From assembly GCF_028689295.1 (NCBI RefSeq), contig NZ_JAQTWL010000013.1, positions 1-64,000 of the forward strand: a stretch of DNA of 64,000 nt, given 5' to 3'. Made by a program: the position numbers and the translations under genes. The notes below the pieces were generated by a model, which made no database searches, was not told where the DNA came from, and saw nothing but the letters and a program-made list of their open reading frames with translations. Origin of the DNA: Rhodoferax sp. (GTDB taxonomy: Bacteria; Pseudomonadota; Gammaproteobacteria; Burkholderiales; Burkholderiaceae_C). Every line of letters starts with the position of its first letter. The stretch's first letter is position 1. Shown here in pieces: positions 33,924 through 43,327 of this stretch.

Positions 33924-35923
33924 GGCACCTCTCCGGTTACGGGTTGAATTTCGATCAGGGTTTGATTGCGCTCGACCACATCGCCAACCCGACAGCCGAC
34001 AGTTGTCACCACGCCATCCATGGAAGCGACTAAGGCCATCTCCATCTTCATGGATTCCTCGATAACAAGTACGTCTGATTTTCTAACTCTGTCACCGACC
34101 TGAACACTTACTTTGAGGATCGTGCCCATCATCGGCGCGAGCAACTTCCCTTCGATTGACTGAGAACCGGCTTCGAGTTTGAGGAAAGGGACAAGTTGCA
34201 ACAAATGTCGACCGGAGGGAACATGCATGGTGATGACATCAGCGCGTCGGTCTATCTGGGCCACGATCACCCGCTGTCCGACGGCCGCCACGTAGCGCCC
34301 CCCCCCTTCAGCCTGCAGGATTTGAACCTTGACTGGTGTCCCATCGACCGACAGGTCCAGTAGGTTACGCTGGCCGTGCCCAAACCGCACCGGTAGGACC
34401 AGGTTACCTGAGGTCTTTAGTGACAGTACCGGTGGCCCCTCCGGCGCAGCCCCATCGTCGTAAGCCCACCAAGCCAGAGGCCCTCTGGACGACCAAAGCC
34501 CGAGGCCGTTGTCGCCGCTCCCATCCGCCCAGAGCAAGGCAGCAGCCAAGCCCACCTCTTCATGAGTCGGGCTCGTGGGCGTGATCAGAGAATCGATCTC
34601 GCGATCAATGTAGCGGTTGTCTGCCGTTCCCGCCCGCACAGGCCCGGTTTCGAGCAAACGCAATAGAAAGGAAATGTTTGTTTCCACGCCTGCGATCACG
34701 GTCTGTCGGAGGGCCATCAGGCTGCGCTCGATAGCCTCATCCCGATCGGCACCGCGGGAAATCAGCTTGGCGATCATCGCATCGTAATATGGGCTGATGA
34801 CCGAACCGCTCTCGACCGCGGTTTCCACCCGTGGCCCCTCGGGAAATTTGACGCAAGTCAATGTACCGGTTGACGGAGCAAAGCCTGCACCAGGATCCTC
34901 CGCGTACACCCGTAGCTGTACGGCATGCCCCCTAGCGACCACATCCTCCTGTTTGACGGGGAGTTGTCCGTCCATAGCGATACGCAATTGGAGTTCCACC
35001 AAGTCGAGGCCTGTAATCTCCTCAGTCACCGTATGCTCAACCTGCAACCTGGGGTTGCACTCCAGGAAATGATGAACACCGTCCGCGACCAGAAACTCCA
35101 CCGTACCGAGGTTGGCATAGTGGACGGACTCCGCCAGGCGGACAGCGTCTCGGATGATTCGCTGCTTTAGCATTTCGTCGATACCGACGGCCGGAGCTTC
35201 TTCGACCACCTTTTGAAAGCGGCGCTGCAGCGAACACTCGCGCTCGAATAGATGGATCGCATTGCCGCGTCCGTCACCGGCGACCTGCACCTCTATATGG
35301 CGCGCCGAGGCGATGAACTCCTCGACGATCAAATCAGCACGGCCAAATGAAGTGCGAGCTTCACGCATCGCCGATTGGATGTTTTCTGCCAACCCATCGA
35401 GTTCCCGGATAATGCGCACGCCACGTCCACCGCCACCTGCAGCAGCTTTTAACACCACGGGGAGCTTGAGTTCTGTCCGTATCAGCCGCTCGATCTCTGC
35501 CGGGTCGTCCGAACTACCCTCGCTACCACCGATGACCGGCACGCCGGCCACACGTGCTTCTTTCTTGGCGGCCCATTTGTCACCAAAACGACGCAAGATA
35601 TCGGCCGACGGCCCGATAAAAAGCAACCCTGCCCGGGACACTGCCTCGGCAAAGGCCGGATCCTCTGACAAGAAGCCGATCCCTGGATGAATAGCATCCG
35701 CCCCCACAGCGTGGGCAGCCGCCAACACCGCATCGATATTCAAGTAGCTCTGGGTAGACGGTGCCGGGCCGATCTCGATGGACTCTCCCACCGTCCGCAC
35801 ATGGACGCTATTGCGGTCGGCGACCGAATGCACAGTGGCGGTCACGATACCCATTCGGCGGCAGGTGCGCTCGATGCGACAAACGATCTCGCCGCGATTG
35901 GCAATTAACAGTTTCTTGATCAC
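33920..35923 (-). CDS. Acyl-CoA carboxylase alpha subunit (biotin carboxylase + BCCP)
   Basis: This 667-residue subunit begins at GTG 35923 (IKKLLIANRGEIVCRI) behind GAGGAAGAC; the longer frame upstream is the beta-subunit end. The biotin carboxylase domain spans ~1-450 (GPSADILRRFGDKWAAK, AAAGGGGRGVRI, ECNPRLQVEHTVTEEI). A linker domain follows, then the biotinyl domain with EESMKMEMAL (biotin Lys in MKM). It carboxylates biotin for the beta subunit. The arrangement resembles methylcrotonyl- or geranyl-CoA carboxylase alpha chains rather than acetyl-CoA carboxylase. It depends on biotin, which the operon at 19-25 kb makes. Confidence 0.95.
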   Translation of the reverse strand: MIKKLLIANRGEIVCRIERTCRRMGIVTATVHSVADRNSVHVRTVGESIEIGPAPSTQSYLNIDAVLAAAHAVGADAIHPGIGFLSEDPAFAEAVSRAGLLFIGPSADILRRFGDKWAAKKEARVAGVPVIGGSEGSSDDPAEIERLIRTELKLPVVLKAAAGGGGRGVRIIRELDGLAENIQSAMREARTSFGRADLIVEEFIASARHIEVQVAGDGRGNAIHLFERECSLQRRFQKVVEEAPAVGIDEMLKQRIIRDAVRLAESVHYANLGTVEFLVADGVHHFLECNPRLQVEHTVTEEITGLDLVELQLRIAMDGQLPVKQEDVVARGHAVQLRVYAEDPGAGFAPSTGTLTCVKFPEGPRVETAVESGSVISPYYDAMIAKLISRGADRDEAIERSLMALRQTVIAGVETNISFLLRLLETGPVRAGTADNRYIDREIDSLITPTSPTHEEVGLAAALLWADGSGDNGLGLWSSRGPLAWWAYDDGAAPEGPPVLSLKTSGNLVLPVRFGHGQRNLLDLSVDGTPVKVQILQAEGGGRYVAAVGQRVIVAQIDRRADVITMHVPSGRHLLQLVPFLKLEAGSQSIEGKLLAPMMGTILKVSVQVGDRVRKSDVLVIEESMKMEMALVASMDGVVTTVGCRVGDVVERNQTLIEIQPVTGEVP

Positions 35924-35930
35924 GTCTTCC

Positions 35931-37538
35931 TCACATTCTGAATACGCCGAAGCGTGTTTCACGCGCAGCTTGGCGGGCGGCAAGATCCAAGGCCAATCCA
36001 AGTACGGCCCTGGTCTCGACCGGATCGACAACATCATCTATCCAGAGATTGCTTGCAAAGTTATAGATGCTCTGAAAAGATTCGAACTGAGCCCGGATTG
36101 GTTCTTTGAACGCCTCCTCCTCTTCCGCGGACCAGGTAGCGCCTTCGCGCTCCCGCTTCTGCCGCTGCACCATTGCTAGTGTGATGGCCGCCTGTTCCGG
36201 CCCCATCAGCGCGGCCTTACCGTTGGGCCAACCCAGGGCCAGATCGGGCTCGAAGTGCCGACTGCACATGGCCAGGTGCCCCGCACCGTAGGACCCACCT
36301 ATCACCACATTGAACTTGGGCACTTCGGCCGAAGACATAGCAGTGATCATCTTGGCACCCGCCTTCGCGATTCCACTTCGCTCGGCCGCAGTTCCCACCA
36401 TGAAACCGGAGATGTCGGCCAAAAATACCAGCGGAATTTGCCTCTTACAACACAGGTCAATGAAGTGCGTCGCCTTCAGCGCACTTTCGGTAAACAGCAC
36501 GCCGTTGTTGGCAATGATTCCAACCTCAAACCCATGAATGCGCGCGAAGCCACACAGAAGGGTATCCCCATAATCTCGCTTGAATTCATCAAACCAACTG
36601 TCGTCGACCAAACGCGCGATGACCTCGCGGTTGTCCGTTGGCACTCGCGGATCTGCACTCACGATTCCGTACAGTTCTTGCGGGTCGTAGCGCGGAGGCA
36701 CCACAGCGCTCGGTGGGCGAAGGTAGGTCGGGTAATCAGGCAAGGTTGACACTAGATTTCGGGCGATCGCGAGCGCATGGTTGTCGTTTTCGGCAAGGTA
36801 GTCCGTTACGCCGCTTTGCCGGGAATGCATGACGGCTCCCCCAAGCGTCTCCCGATCGACGGTTTCACCAGTGGCGGCAAATGTTATCTCTGGCCCACCC
36901 AGGAACATGTAGCCCTGATTTCTTACAATGATCGACTGGTCGCACAAAGACGGCACATAAGCGCCACCCGCGGTGCACGCGCCATGAACAACCGCGATCT
37001 GAGCCAGACCTTGGGCCGACTGACGGACGATCTGATGGAACACCGTTCCATAACGCCCTTCAACCGGAAAGACCTCGTGCATTTCCGGCAGAAAGGCACC
37101 ACCGGAATCCACCAGCGTTATCGTCGGCAGCCGGTACTGAAGCGCAACCTGCTGAGCTCGCACGTGCTTTTTCGACGTCATGCCATGGTAGGTTCCACCC
37201 TTCACAACCGAGTCATTGGCAATGATCATGCACGGTTTGCCGTTTATAACCCCAATACCCGTAATGATGCCAGCTCCGAGTGGCGCAGCGCCGGAAGCAC
37301 CGCCTCCGGCCAGCATCGAAAGCTCAAGAAAAGGTGAGCCCAGATCGAGTAAAGCTCGCACGCGGTCCCGCGGCAGCAGCTTGCCGGAGCTGACATGCCG
37401 ATCGCGCGACATCGGCGTACCACTTTCGACAGCCTCGCGTCGACGCAACCGTAACTCTTCGAGTAGCTCGCGATAGTGATTATCGTTTTGCCGAAAGACC
37501 TCTGACGAGCTCGACACCATCGAGTGAATAGTTCCCAT
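35931..37538 (-). CDS. Acyl-CoA carboxylase beta subunit (carboxyltransferase)
   Basis: This 535-residue carboxyltransferase transfers CO2 from biotin to the acyl-CoA. It has paired crotonase-like domains with IANDSVVKGGTYHGMTSKK, VDSGGAFLPEM, GACTAGGAYVPSL, and in the second half FLADISGFMVGT and GGSYGAGHLAMC. The C-terminus ETRFGVFRM is the hallmark of methylcrotonyl-/geranyl-CoA carboxylase beta chains. ATG 37538 was preferred over TTG 37562 for its AAAGGG ribosome site. It heads the operon beta-alpha-lyase-dehydrogenases-hydratase, under an operator at 37628. Confidence 0.94.
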   Translation of the reverse strand: MGTIHSMVSSSSEVFRQNDNHYRELLEELRLRRREAVESGTPMSRDRHVSSGKLLPRDRVRALLDLGSPFLELSMLAGGGASGAAPLGAGIITGIGVINGKPCMIIANDSVVKGGTYHGMTSKKHVRAQQVALQYRLPTITLVDSGGAFLPEMHEVFPVEGRYGTVFHQIVRQSAQGLAQIAVVHGACTAGGAYVPSLCDQSIIVRNQGYMFLGGPEITFAATGETVDRETLGGAVMHSRQSGVTDYLAENDNHALAIARNLVSTLPDYPTYLRPPSAVVPPRYDPQELYGIVSADPRVPTDNREVIARLVDDSWFDEFKRDYGDTLLCGFARIHGFEVGIIANNGVLFTESALKATHFIDLCCKRQIPLVFLADISGFMVGTAAERSGIAKAGAKMITAMSSAEVPKFNVVIGGSYGAGHLAMCSRHFEPDLALGWPNGKAALMGPEQAAITLAMVQRQKREREGATWSAEEEEAFKEPIRAQFESFQSIYNFASNLWIDDVVDPVETRAVLGLALDLAARQAARETRFGVFRM

Positions 37539-37627
37539 ACTGCATGTCCCTTTCTCAGACAAATTGAACCTGAAAACCTCGTGAAAATTTCAACGAATCA
37601 GTCTGAATTTGACACAATAATATCACA

Positions 37628-37641
37628 ACCAACACGTCGGT
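37628..37641. promoter_or_regulatory. TetR-type operator, carboxylase operon
   Basis: ACCAACACGTCGGT differs from the consensus palindrome ACCGACGCGTCGGT at two positions and lies 90 bases upstream of the beta-subunit start. An AT-rich -10-like TATTAT follows on the - strand. Confidence 0.75.
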
Positions 37642-38188
37642 CTATTTATTTTTTTAACCACTCCAAAAATTTAGCCTTCTGATGTTTTGGTCTTGAAGAT
37701 GTCAGAGTGAAGTGGAATTTTTAGACTATCGTGTCCACTGTAAAGAAGATCGACACATGCAACTCCTAACTCATAAATCGCAGAAGTTCAATTGCCCGTG
37801 GGTGGCCACAGTAACGCTCGCTACAGCAATGATTTCAATCACCAAATAGAAGCCGCCCGTCTTTAGCGATGTACCTTCATTTCAGCAAATGCAATGGCTG
37901 CCTGTTAGAACCAAGACCACACTGAGTGACTCAGCCAATGAACACATAGCCCTACCGGAGAAGTCTCCGAGCGCTTTATGAGCGACTTCCAGGACCTCGA
38001 GGTCGAATATGTCGCAGCTTAAGAATTCATGGGGCCGAAGCAACAACTTGGCAACCTGTCGGAGAGAAATTGAGTAGCAGATGCCGTCTAGGCTAGTCCA
38101 ATGCAGCAATCTCGGCATCGAAAGCCAATTGGGTAGTAGCAGGTGCTTTCAGGTCTCGAAAATTCGATGTTTTTTCGATGTTTTTTGC
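37642..38188. other. Divergent intergenic gap, no gene seen
   Basis: The stretch between the carboxylase operon and the hydratase promoter holds no supported gene. A 78-codon frame on the - strand (37882-38118) has no convincing start or similarity. Codon-like pieces suggest old decayed DNA. Confidence 0.5.
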
Positions 38189-38239
38189 TTGACAAGAAAA
38201 ACTAATGCCGTTAATCTATTAACCGACTCAAACGTCGGC
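38189..38239 (+). promoter_or_regulatory. Promoter with variant TetR operator
   Basis: TTGACA (38189-38194), a 17-base spacer and TAATCT (38212-38217) form a strong sigma-70 promoter. Right after it lie ACCGAC (38222-38227) and GTCGGC (38234-38239), the two arms of the regulon palindrome but with 6 instead of 2 bases between them. It drives the hydratase at 38387. Confidence 0.65.
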
Positions 38240-38386
38240 TAATGAAATTGTGCACGGAAAAGCATTGTTGCACCTCTCTTAAGTTGGAGGGATAGCATCG
38301 CAAGCCTAGTCTAAGCATTGCCAATGTCAAGGCGTTTGGTTCTTTAAATTTGATCCTATATCACTCCATTTTTTTACGAGGTAAAC

Positions 38387-39196
38387 ATGCAACCCAACTA
38401 CGAACGCTACAAGAGCCTGACTTTCGATCGTCCTGCCCCTCGAGTGATTCGCATCACATTGACCTCACAGCTCAAGCTTGGCGTAATGGACCCCACAATG
38501 CACCGCGAATTGTCCGAGGTTTGGCGCGACGTTGATGCCGACGATACGGTATCGGCGATCATCATTACTGGGCAGGGTAAAACGTTTTCGGCCGGCGGCG
38601 ACCTCAAACATGAACTCAAGGTGGCAGTCGACTACGAGCTTCGCATGCAAGCAATGAAGGAGACGCGCGATCTCGTCTACAACATACTTCACTGCTCAAA
38701 ACCGATTGTGAGCGGCATACGGGGTTGGGCGGTAGGCGCCGGGCTGGCGGCTGGTCTTCTGGCTGATATATCGGTCGCAGCCAAGGATGCCAATTTCATG
38801 GATGGACATACTAAGATTGGCGTCACGGCAGGCGACTGCGCCATGATCATCTGGCCTCTGTTAGTCAGCATGGCCAAGGCTAAATACTATCTTATGTGTT
38901 GCGAGCGACTGACCGGTGAAGAAGCCGAGCGCATCGGCCTGGTTTCGATGGCTGTTCCTGACGAAGAAGTGGAGACCAAGGCGTTGGCCATCGCTACGTC
39001 CTTGGCCAACGGTGCGCCGGCCGCAATCCGATGGACCAAATACTCGCTAAACAGTTGGATCAAGAACGCTGGCCCCATCTTCGACGCGAGCGTGGCTTAT
39101 GAGTTTATTGGATTCGCCGGTCCCGAGGGGCTCGAAGGAATGAATGCGTTCTTGGAAAAGCGACCGACGCAATTCTCCGCACAAACCGTAATCTAA
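38387..39196 (+). CDS. Enoyl-CoA hydratase/isomerase family protein
   Basis: This 269-residue crotonase-fold enzyme has the oxyanion loop [14 protein letters not shown] (~60-73), the helix cap [19 protein letters not shown], and [15 protein letters not shown] in the catalytic-Glu region. The usual Glu residues are replaced there by a polar His/Asp pattern, so an isomerase or hydrolase activity is possible. A TetR-type promoter lies upstream and an acyl-CoA synthetase gene downstream, separated by a strong hairpin. Confidence 0.88.
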   Translation: MQPNYERYKSLTFDRPAPRVIRITLTSQLKLGVMDPTMHRELSEVWRDVDADDTVSAIIITGQGKTFSAGGDLKHELKVAVDYELRMQAMKETRDLVYNILHCSKPIVSGIRGWAVGAGLAAGLLADISVAAKDANFMDGHTKIGVTAGDCAMIIWPLLVSMAKAKYYLMCCERLTGEEAERIGLVSMAVPDEEVETKALAIATSLANGAPAAIRWTKYSLNSWIKNAGPIFDASVAYEFIGFAGPEGLEGMNAFLEKRPTQFSAQTVI

Positions 39197-39210
39197 CTTG
39201 CGTGCACTAC

Positions 39211-39239
39211 CCGGCGGGCACTTCGCAGAGGCCCGCCGG
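39211..39239 (+). terminator. Intercistronic hairpin
   Basis: A perfect 9-bp stem (CCGGCGGGC/GCCCGCCGG) with an 11-base loop. There is no U-run, so it is either a weak terminator or an mRNA stabiliser between hydratase and synthetase. Confidence 0.55.
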
Positions 39240-39336
39240 TGTTAAGTGTGTCCACGCTTCCCCTAACTAGACATTCGACCTGGGCTATCCAGACTTACGC
39301 CGTCACCCTGCGAATTTTCAAATCGAGGACAAATTC

Positions 39337-41304
39337 ATGACAAAATTTCGGAACGAAGACGTTTGGTTTCCCACCAAAGAACTCAGCCAAAGTTGCAACC
39401 TGACGGCATTGATAAATCGGATGGGGTTGGACGACTACGACGCCTTTCTCCGTGAAACCATAGAACACCCCGAGCGATACTGGCAAGAAACGCTTCGCCA
39501 CTTTGACATTACGTTTTCTCCCCCCGCTCGTGCCTTTGTCGATACACAGAACGGCCCGATGTGGGCGCGCTTCTTCCCAGGTGCTGGCTTCAACATTGCG
39601 GTGTCATGCCTACGCCCACCCACAGGAAAAGACGGGCACAGTCAACCTGCCATTCTTGCTGAAGATGAGCAAGGCCACTGCGAATCGCTCAGCTATGGAG
39701 AGCTCTCCGCGCGCACCCGTGCGCTTGCGTCCGGACTAGCTTCCATCGGCGTCGAAAAAGGTGATCGTGTTGGTTTGCTCTTTCCCAGCACCTCCGAGGC
39801 CGTGGTCACCTTGTTAGCCGTCTGCTATCTTGGTGCTGTAGCGGTGCCCCTATACAGCGGCTTCGGCGCAGACGCCGTCGCTCGGCGGCTTTCAGACTGT
39901 GAGGCCAAGGTACTCATCGTGGCCCATGGTTTCGAACGCAAGGGACGATATGTACCCCTAGAAAAAATTGCGGTTGAAGCAGTCACCCAGCTACCTTCAT
40001 GCCAACTTGTGGTCGCATACGATAGTGACGATCAACGGCCAGTTGCCAGTCACCACCGCTGGCAGGACTTGGCCAATTCGACAGTCACGCACGAGCCCGC
40101 AGCGACCTTAGCCGAAGATCCTTGCATGATTCTTTACACGTCGGGCACATCTGGCAAGCCTAAGGGCGCCATTCACCGTCATGGAGGATTTCCCCTCAGG
40201 GTTGCTCAAGACACAGCGTTCATCTTTGATTTCAAGCAAGGTGAGCGGTATTTTTGGCCGAGTGATATGGGGTGGATGGTGGGTCCCTACTCGACGTTTG
40301 CCTCACTGATTCTGAAGGGCGCGCTAGTCCTTTACAGTGGCGCTCCAGACGTACCCAACATCGGTCGATTGCGGGCAACAGCGATTCGCCAGGGTGTTAC
40401 CCACTTTGGGACGACGCCAACGGCCATTCGCAGTATGGCCGTTGCTGAACAAGTAGTGCTCACCGGGCCGGCACCCAGTATTCGCGTACTAATGACCGGT
40501 GGGGAGGTGATGGACGAGGACGCACACGCTTGGTTGTTCCACCGCTTTGGTGAGGGAAAGCTTCCGATTATCAATTACACCGGGGGAACCGAATGTTCCG
40601 GCGCCATACTCACAAATGTTGTTTTGCGCCCGATTTACCCTTGCCGATTTAACAGCACTGCCCCAGGTGTCGATGCACAAGTGATCGATGAAGGGGGGCA
40701 TGCACTTATCGGTCAACCAGGGGAATTGGCAATTCGCAAACCGTTTAACGGAATGACAGCAGGCTTCTGGGGAGATCCCACACGATATGTTGAAACTTAT
40801 TGGTCCAGTATCCCGGATACATGGGTCCATGGTGACTTGGCGCTCCAGGAAGAAGACGGTCAATTTCTGCTACTTGGTCGCTCCGACGATGTCATGAAGA
40901 TATCCGGGCGTAGAGTGGGGCCGTCCGAAATCGAGGGCATAGTAATCGATGGCCGCATCGTTTCTGATGCGGTCAGCTTTGGGGTGCCCAATTCCCAATC
41001 CGGCGAAGCGATGATCGTATTCGCAGTCCCAGGACCAGAGGCCGGTCAAGACCCGGAGGACCGGATCGAGCAATACGTCAGCGACGTGATCCGAAAAAAG
41101 ATGGGGACTTCCTACCGCCCTCAAGCGGTTGTTACTCTGCAGGCACTGATAAAGACCCGGAATGGAAAACTGGTTCGTAGACTTGCCAGACAAGCCTGGC
41201 TTGGACAGCCGCCGGGTGATCTTAGTGCCGTTGAAGATCCAACTGTATTCGATCAAATGGCCGCAATTTGCGCCCAGAAACGCGCTCAAGCACTGTCATC
41301 GTGA
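39337..41304 (+). CDS. Acyl-CoA synthetase (acetyl/propionyl-CoA synthetase-like)
   Basis: This 655-residue adenylate-forming ligase activates a carboxylate with ATP and CoA. Motif A3 is ILYTSGTSGKPKGAIHRHGG (~265-284). FWPSDMGWMVGP, NYTGGTECSG, VHGDLALQEEDG and the hinge LLGRSDDVMKISGRRVGPSE follow, with the catalytic Lys in GKLVRRL near the end. The architecture, with a long N-terminal cap (EHPERYWQE), is that of the acetoacetyl/acetyl-CoA synthetase branch. With the ligase at 48.7 kb it is one of two activating enzymes in the island. Confidence 0.92.
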   Translation: MTKFRNEDVWFPTKELSQSCNLTALINRMGLDDYDAFLRETIEHPERYWQETLRHFDITFSPPARAFVDTQNGPMWARFFPGAGFNIAVSCLRPPTGKDGHSQPAILAEDEQGHCESLSYGELSARTRALASGLASIGVEKGDRVGLLFPSTSEAVVTLLAVCYLGAVAVPLYSGFGADAVARRLSDCEAKVLIVAHGFERKGRYVPLEKIAVEAVTQLPSCQLVVAYDSDDQRPVASHHRWQDLANSTVTHEPAATLAEDPCMILYTSGTSGKPKGAIHRHGGFPLRVAQDTAFIFDFKQGERYFWPSDMGWMVGPYSTFASLILKGALVLYSGAPDVPNIGRLRATAIRQGVTHFGTTPTAIRSMAVAEQVVLTGPAPSIRVLMTGGEVMDEDAHAWLFHRFGEGKLPIINYTGGTECSGAILTNVVLRPIYPCRFNSTAPGVDAQVIDEGGHALIGQPGELAIRKPFNGMTAGFWGDPTRYVETYWSSIPDTWVHGDLALQEEDGQFLLLGRSDDVMKISGRRVGPSEIEGIVIDGRIVSDAVSFGVPNSQSGEAMIVFAVPGPEAGQDPEDRIEQYVSDVIRKKMGTSYRPQAVVTLQALIKTRNGKLVRRLARQAWLGQPPGDLSAVEDPTVFDQMAAICAQKRAQALSS

Positions 41305-41348
41305 AAAAGCAACTTGTTTTCTGTGAATTTCCTGAATATGGTTTTGGT

Positions 41349-42172
41349 CTATTGTGAATACACGGCCTCAAGGCTTCTTGGACAGGTAGATTTTTTGCGG
41401 TCATCCCCTCTTCGTCTTGTTAGTCCAAGTTGGCCGTGACCAGTCGTAGGCAACTGGCGGTTTTGAAACAAAGGGGCCACGCGCATTCTTCGCTTGATCT
41501 CTTTGTTCAACCGCTGCAAACCGTTGCTTGTACGCATGCGCACACGGTGTTCTGGCGGCAATCTAAACACCGTAAAACCCTCGGCCAGATTCGTCTCGGC
41601 CAAGGCCGCCAGCTTGGGATACGACCTAGGCCAGCCCTAGATGACCAAGTCCAGTAGCTGGGTTGCTTAGTTCGTATCCGGTGCATTGAAAATCGATAGG
41701 ATCGTGCGCGACACCGGCACTCGGCTGTGGCAGCTTGGTGACATAACTCTGTGCTTTGTGCTGCATATGGAACTGGCAGTGCTGCTGGGCACGCCAGAAT
41801 AAATGACGTTGCGCGTAAACTTGAATCCGGTTTGATCGTCGCTGGCAATGAACTTGACCGCGCGCAGGCCGCGCTGAATCACGCCGTCCAGAAACGCTCG
41901 TCAGTGCAGATCGGCCTCGGACAACGCGACCGACACGCCATGTACCCGGTGACCGCTGGCGGTGACGTCCACGGTGACCAACACCGCGCAGTCCACCGCT
42001 TGGCCGGCTTCGCGCGCACGCTCGCAGCGCACATCCAGCAGGAAGTAGGGTGTATCCTCCAGCGAACGATTACGCCAAGCGGCAAGGACCACTTCGACCT
42101 TTTGCACGCAACGGCTGATCTGGGTCGATTAGAAGCTATGTTTGCCGCACACTTACGTACATCCGTCACCAA
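41349..42172 (-). pseudogene. IS256-family transposase, C-terminal half, decayed
   Basis: Pieces in shifting frames on the - strand match an IS256 transposase. WRNRSLEDTPYFLLDVRCER and VHGVSVALSEADLH come first, then a stretch matching the central QRCQFH region, and finally EGFTVFRLPPEHRVRMRTSN with LQRLNKEIKRRMRVAPLF at the C-terminus. Several frameshifts and stops disrupt it and the N-terminal half is missing. It fills most of the 41305-42355 gap. Confidence 0.85.
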
Positions 42173-42296
42173 GAGAAATAAGACGAATGATTAAAAACTC
42201 TTGGCTGTGGAGATAAACAGCTACTGTTTCGATGGCAAAGGTTGTGCCACGTTAGCGACCCCTTTATGCCACTTTGAGCAGCTCACAATTCGAATG

Positions 42297-42315
42297 CCTC
42301 CGGCTTTTCCGGAGG
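42297..42315. terminator. Hairpin at end of the fadB-like operon
   Basis: CCTCCGG/CCGGAGG with a CTTTT loop, 41 bases past the stress-protein stop. The T-rich tract is on the + side only, so as a terminator for the - strand operon it is imperfect. Confidence 0.4.
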
Positions 42316-42355
42316 ATGGTTATTTAATAATACCCGTTAGCACTGTACCGATTTG

Positions 42356-42751
42356 TTATTCACCGGCCTTGACCGCCAGCACAGGGCAGGAAACGGAAAG
42401 AAGGAGATCCTGGGCAACACTGCCCATGATCAGTTTGCCAACTGGAGAGCGTTTTCTCAAGCCAATGATGAGCACGGACACCTTCAGCGAATCTATCAAC
42501 GATTCGATTTCTTCAACAGCGTTTTTCCCCCGAACCAGCTGTTTAAAATCCGCACTTAGACCAGAATTCTTTAGGATGGCTTCGACACGTTCAGCGTCCA
42601 CAGCGTCAACCGCCGACGGATCGGTCTTGCCACCGCCTGGCGAGGCGTTGACCACGACCAGATGTTCATTCCGGCGCTTCGCAATTTCGATGCCTTTTTC
42701 CAAAGCCGCTTCTCCCTCGGGGCGCGGCACATAGGCGACAAGGATTGTCAT
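42356..42751 (-). CDS. Universal stress protein (UspA family)
   Basis: This 131-residue nucleotide-binding protein has an N-terminal strand TILVAYVPRPEGEAAL and the ATP-loop pattern GLRKRSPVGKLIMGSVAQDL, then CPVLAVKAG. The ATP-type GxxG(9x)GS motif is present. It is the last gene of the operon fadB-like, thiolase, ETF-QO, DUF2889, and its start overlaps the DUF2889 stop by four bases. Its role in this pathway is unknown; a stress or dosage function is an inference. Confidence 0.9.
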   Translation of the reverse strand: MTILVAYVPRPEGEAALEKGIEIAKRRNEHLVVVNASPGGGKTDPSAVDAVDAERVEAILKNSGLSADFKQLVRGKNAVEEIESLIDSLKVSVLIIGLRKRSPVGKLIMGSVAQDLLLSVSCPVLAVKAGE

Positions 42752-43299
42752 GGGTTATTTCCTTTATTTAAACTATAAAAAATTGGGTAGTCACGTTTAA
42801 CCAGATCGCCATTGAAATCCCAAGCAATACATTTACCCAAATGCGCTGGCGGATGATTGAAAACGCTCTTTGCCAAGTCTTGCGAGAGGGTCTGAAAAGC
42901 CACAGTTGCCATGTTGAATAATAGCTCTCTCAAATGCGCGCAACCTTGAATTCCCACCAGGTTTCGCTCAATTGCCTGACGCCATCCCCTTCCCATAGTG
43001 CAGCCGATCATCGACTGCATAGGAGCTTGGGCCTGTGGACATACAGCGTGCGGCGAACCGTCCATCGCCACTGCAATCTCGTGCACCACAAAAGCATCGT
43101 CAATCGTCACCCTGATCGTCATGTCGTGGATGGGTTGTCCGGGCAACCAGGCTCCTTCGCCCGGGATGTCGAAAACTTTGGTTTTTGTGTCGAGAAGCTG
43201 ACCTTCAATGTCCCAAAGTCGATCTTCGCGCTGGTAACCCCGGAAAACGACGTTTCGGGTGTGTCGTTGAACCCTTGGTTGCGGTGCGGGTAGTGGCAT
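42748..43299 (-). CDS. DUF2889 protein (first copy)
   Basis: This 183-residue protein of unknown function has the family pattern: paired strands RHTRNVVFRGYQREDRLWDI and EGQLLDTKT, then IHDMTIRVTIDDAFVVHEI, MIGCTMGRGWRQAIERNL and the Cys/His segment GIQGCAHLRELLFNMATVAF. The start was set at ATG 43299 because the family begins there. It sits between ETF-QO and a universal stress protein. A paralogue at 60 kb, next to the racemase gene, ties this family to acyl-CoA catabolism here. Confidence 0.85.
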   Translation of the reverse strand: MPLPAPQPRVQRHTRNVVFRGYQREDRLWDIEGQLLDTKTKVFDIPGEGAWLPGQPIHDMTIRVTIDDAFVVHEIAVAMDGSPHAVCPQAQAPMQSMIGCTMGRGWRQAIERNLVGIQGCAHLRELLFNMATVAFQTLSQDLAKSVFNHPPAHLGKCIAWDFNGDLVKRDYPIFYSLNKGNNP

Positions 43300-43327
43300 A
43301 TAAATTTTTTCAAATAGATGACAGCGC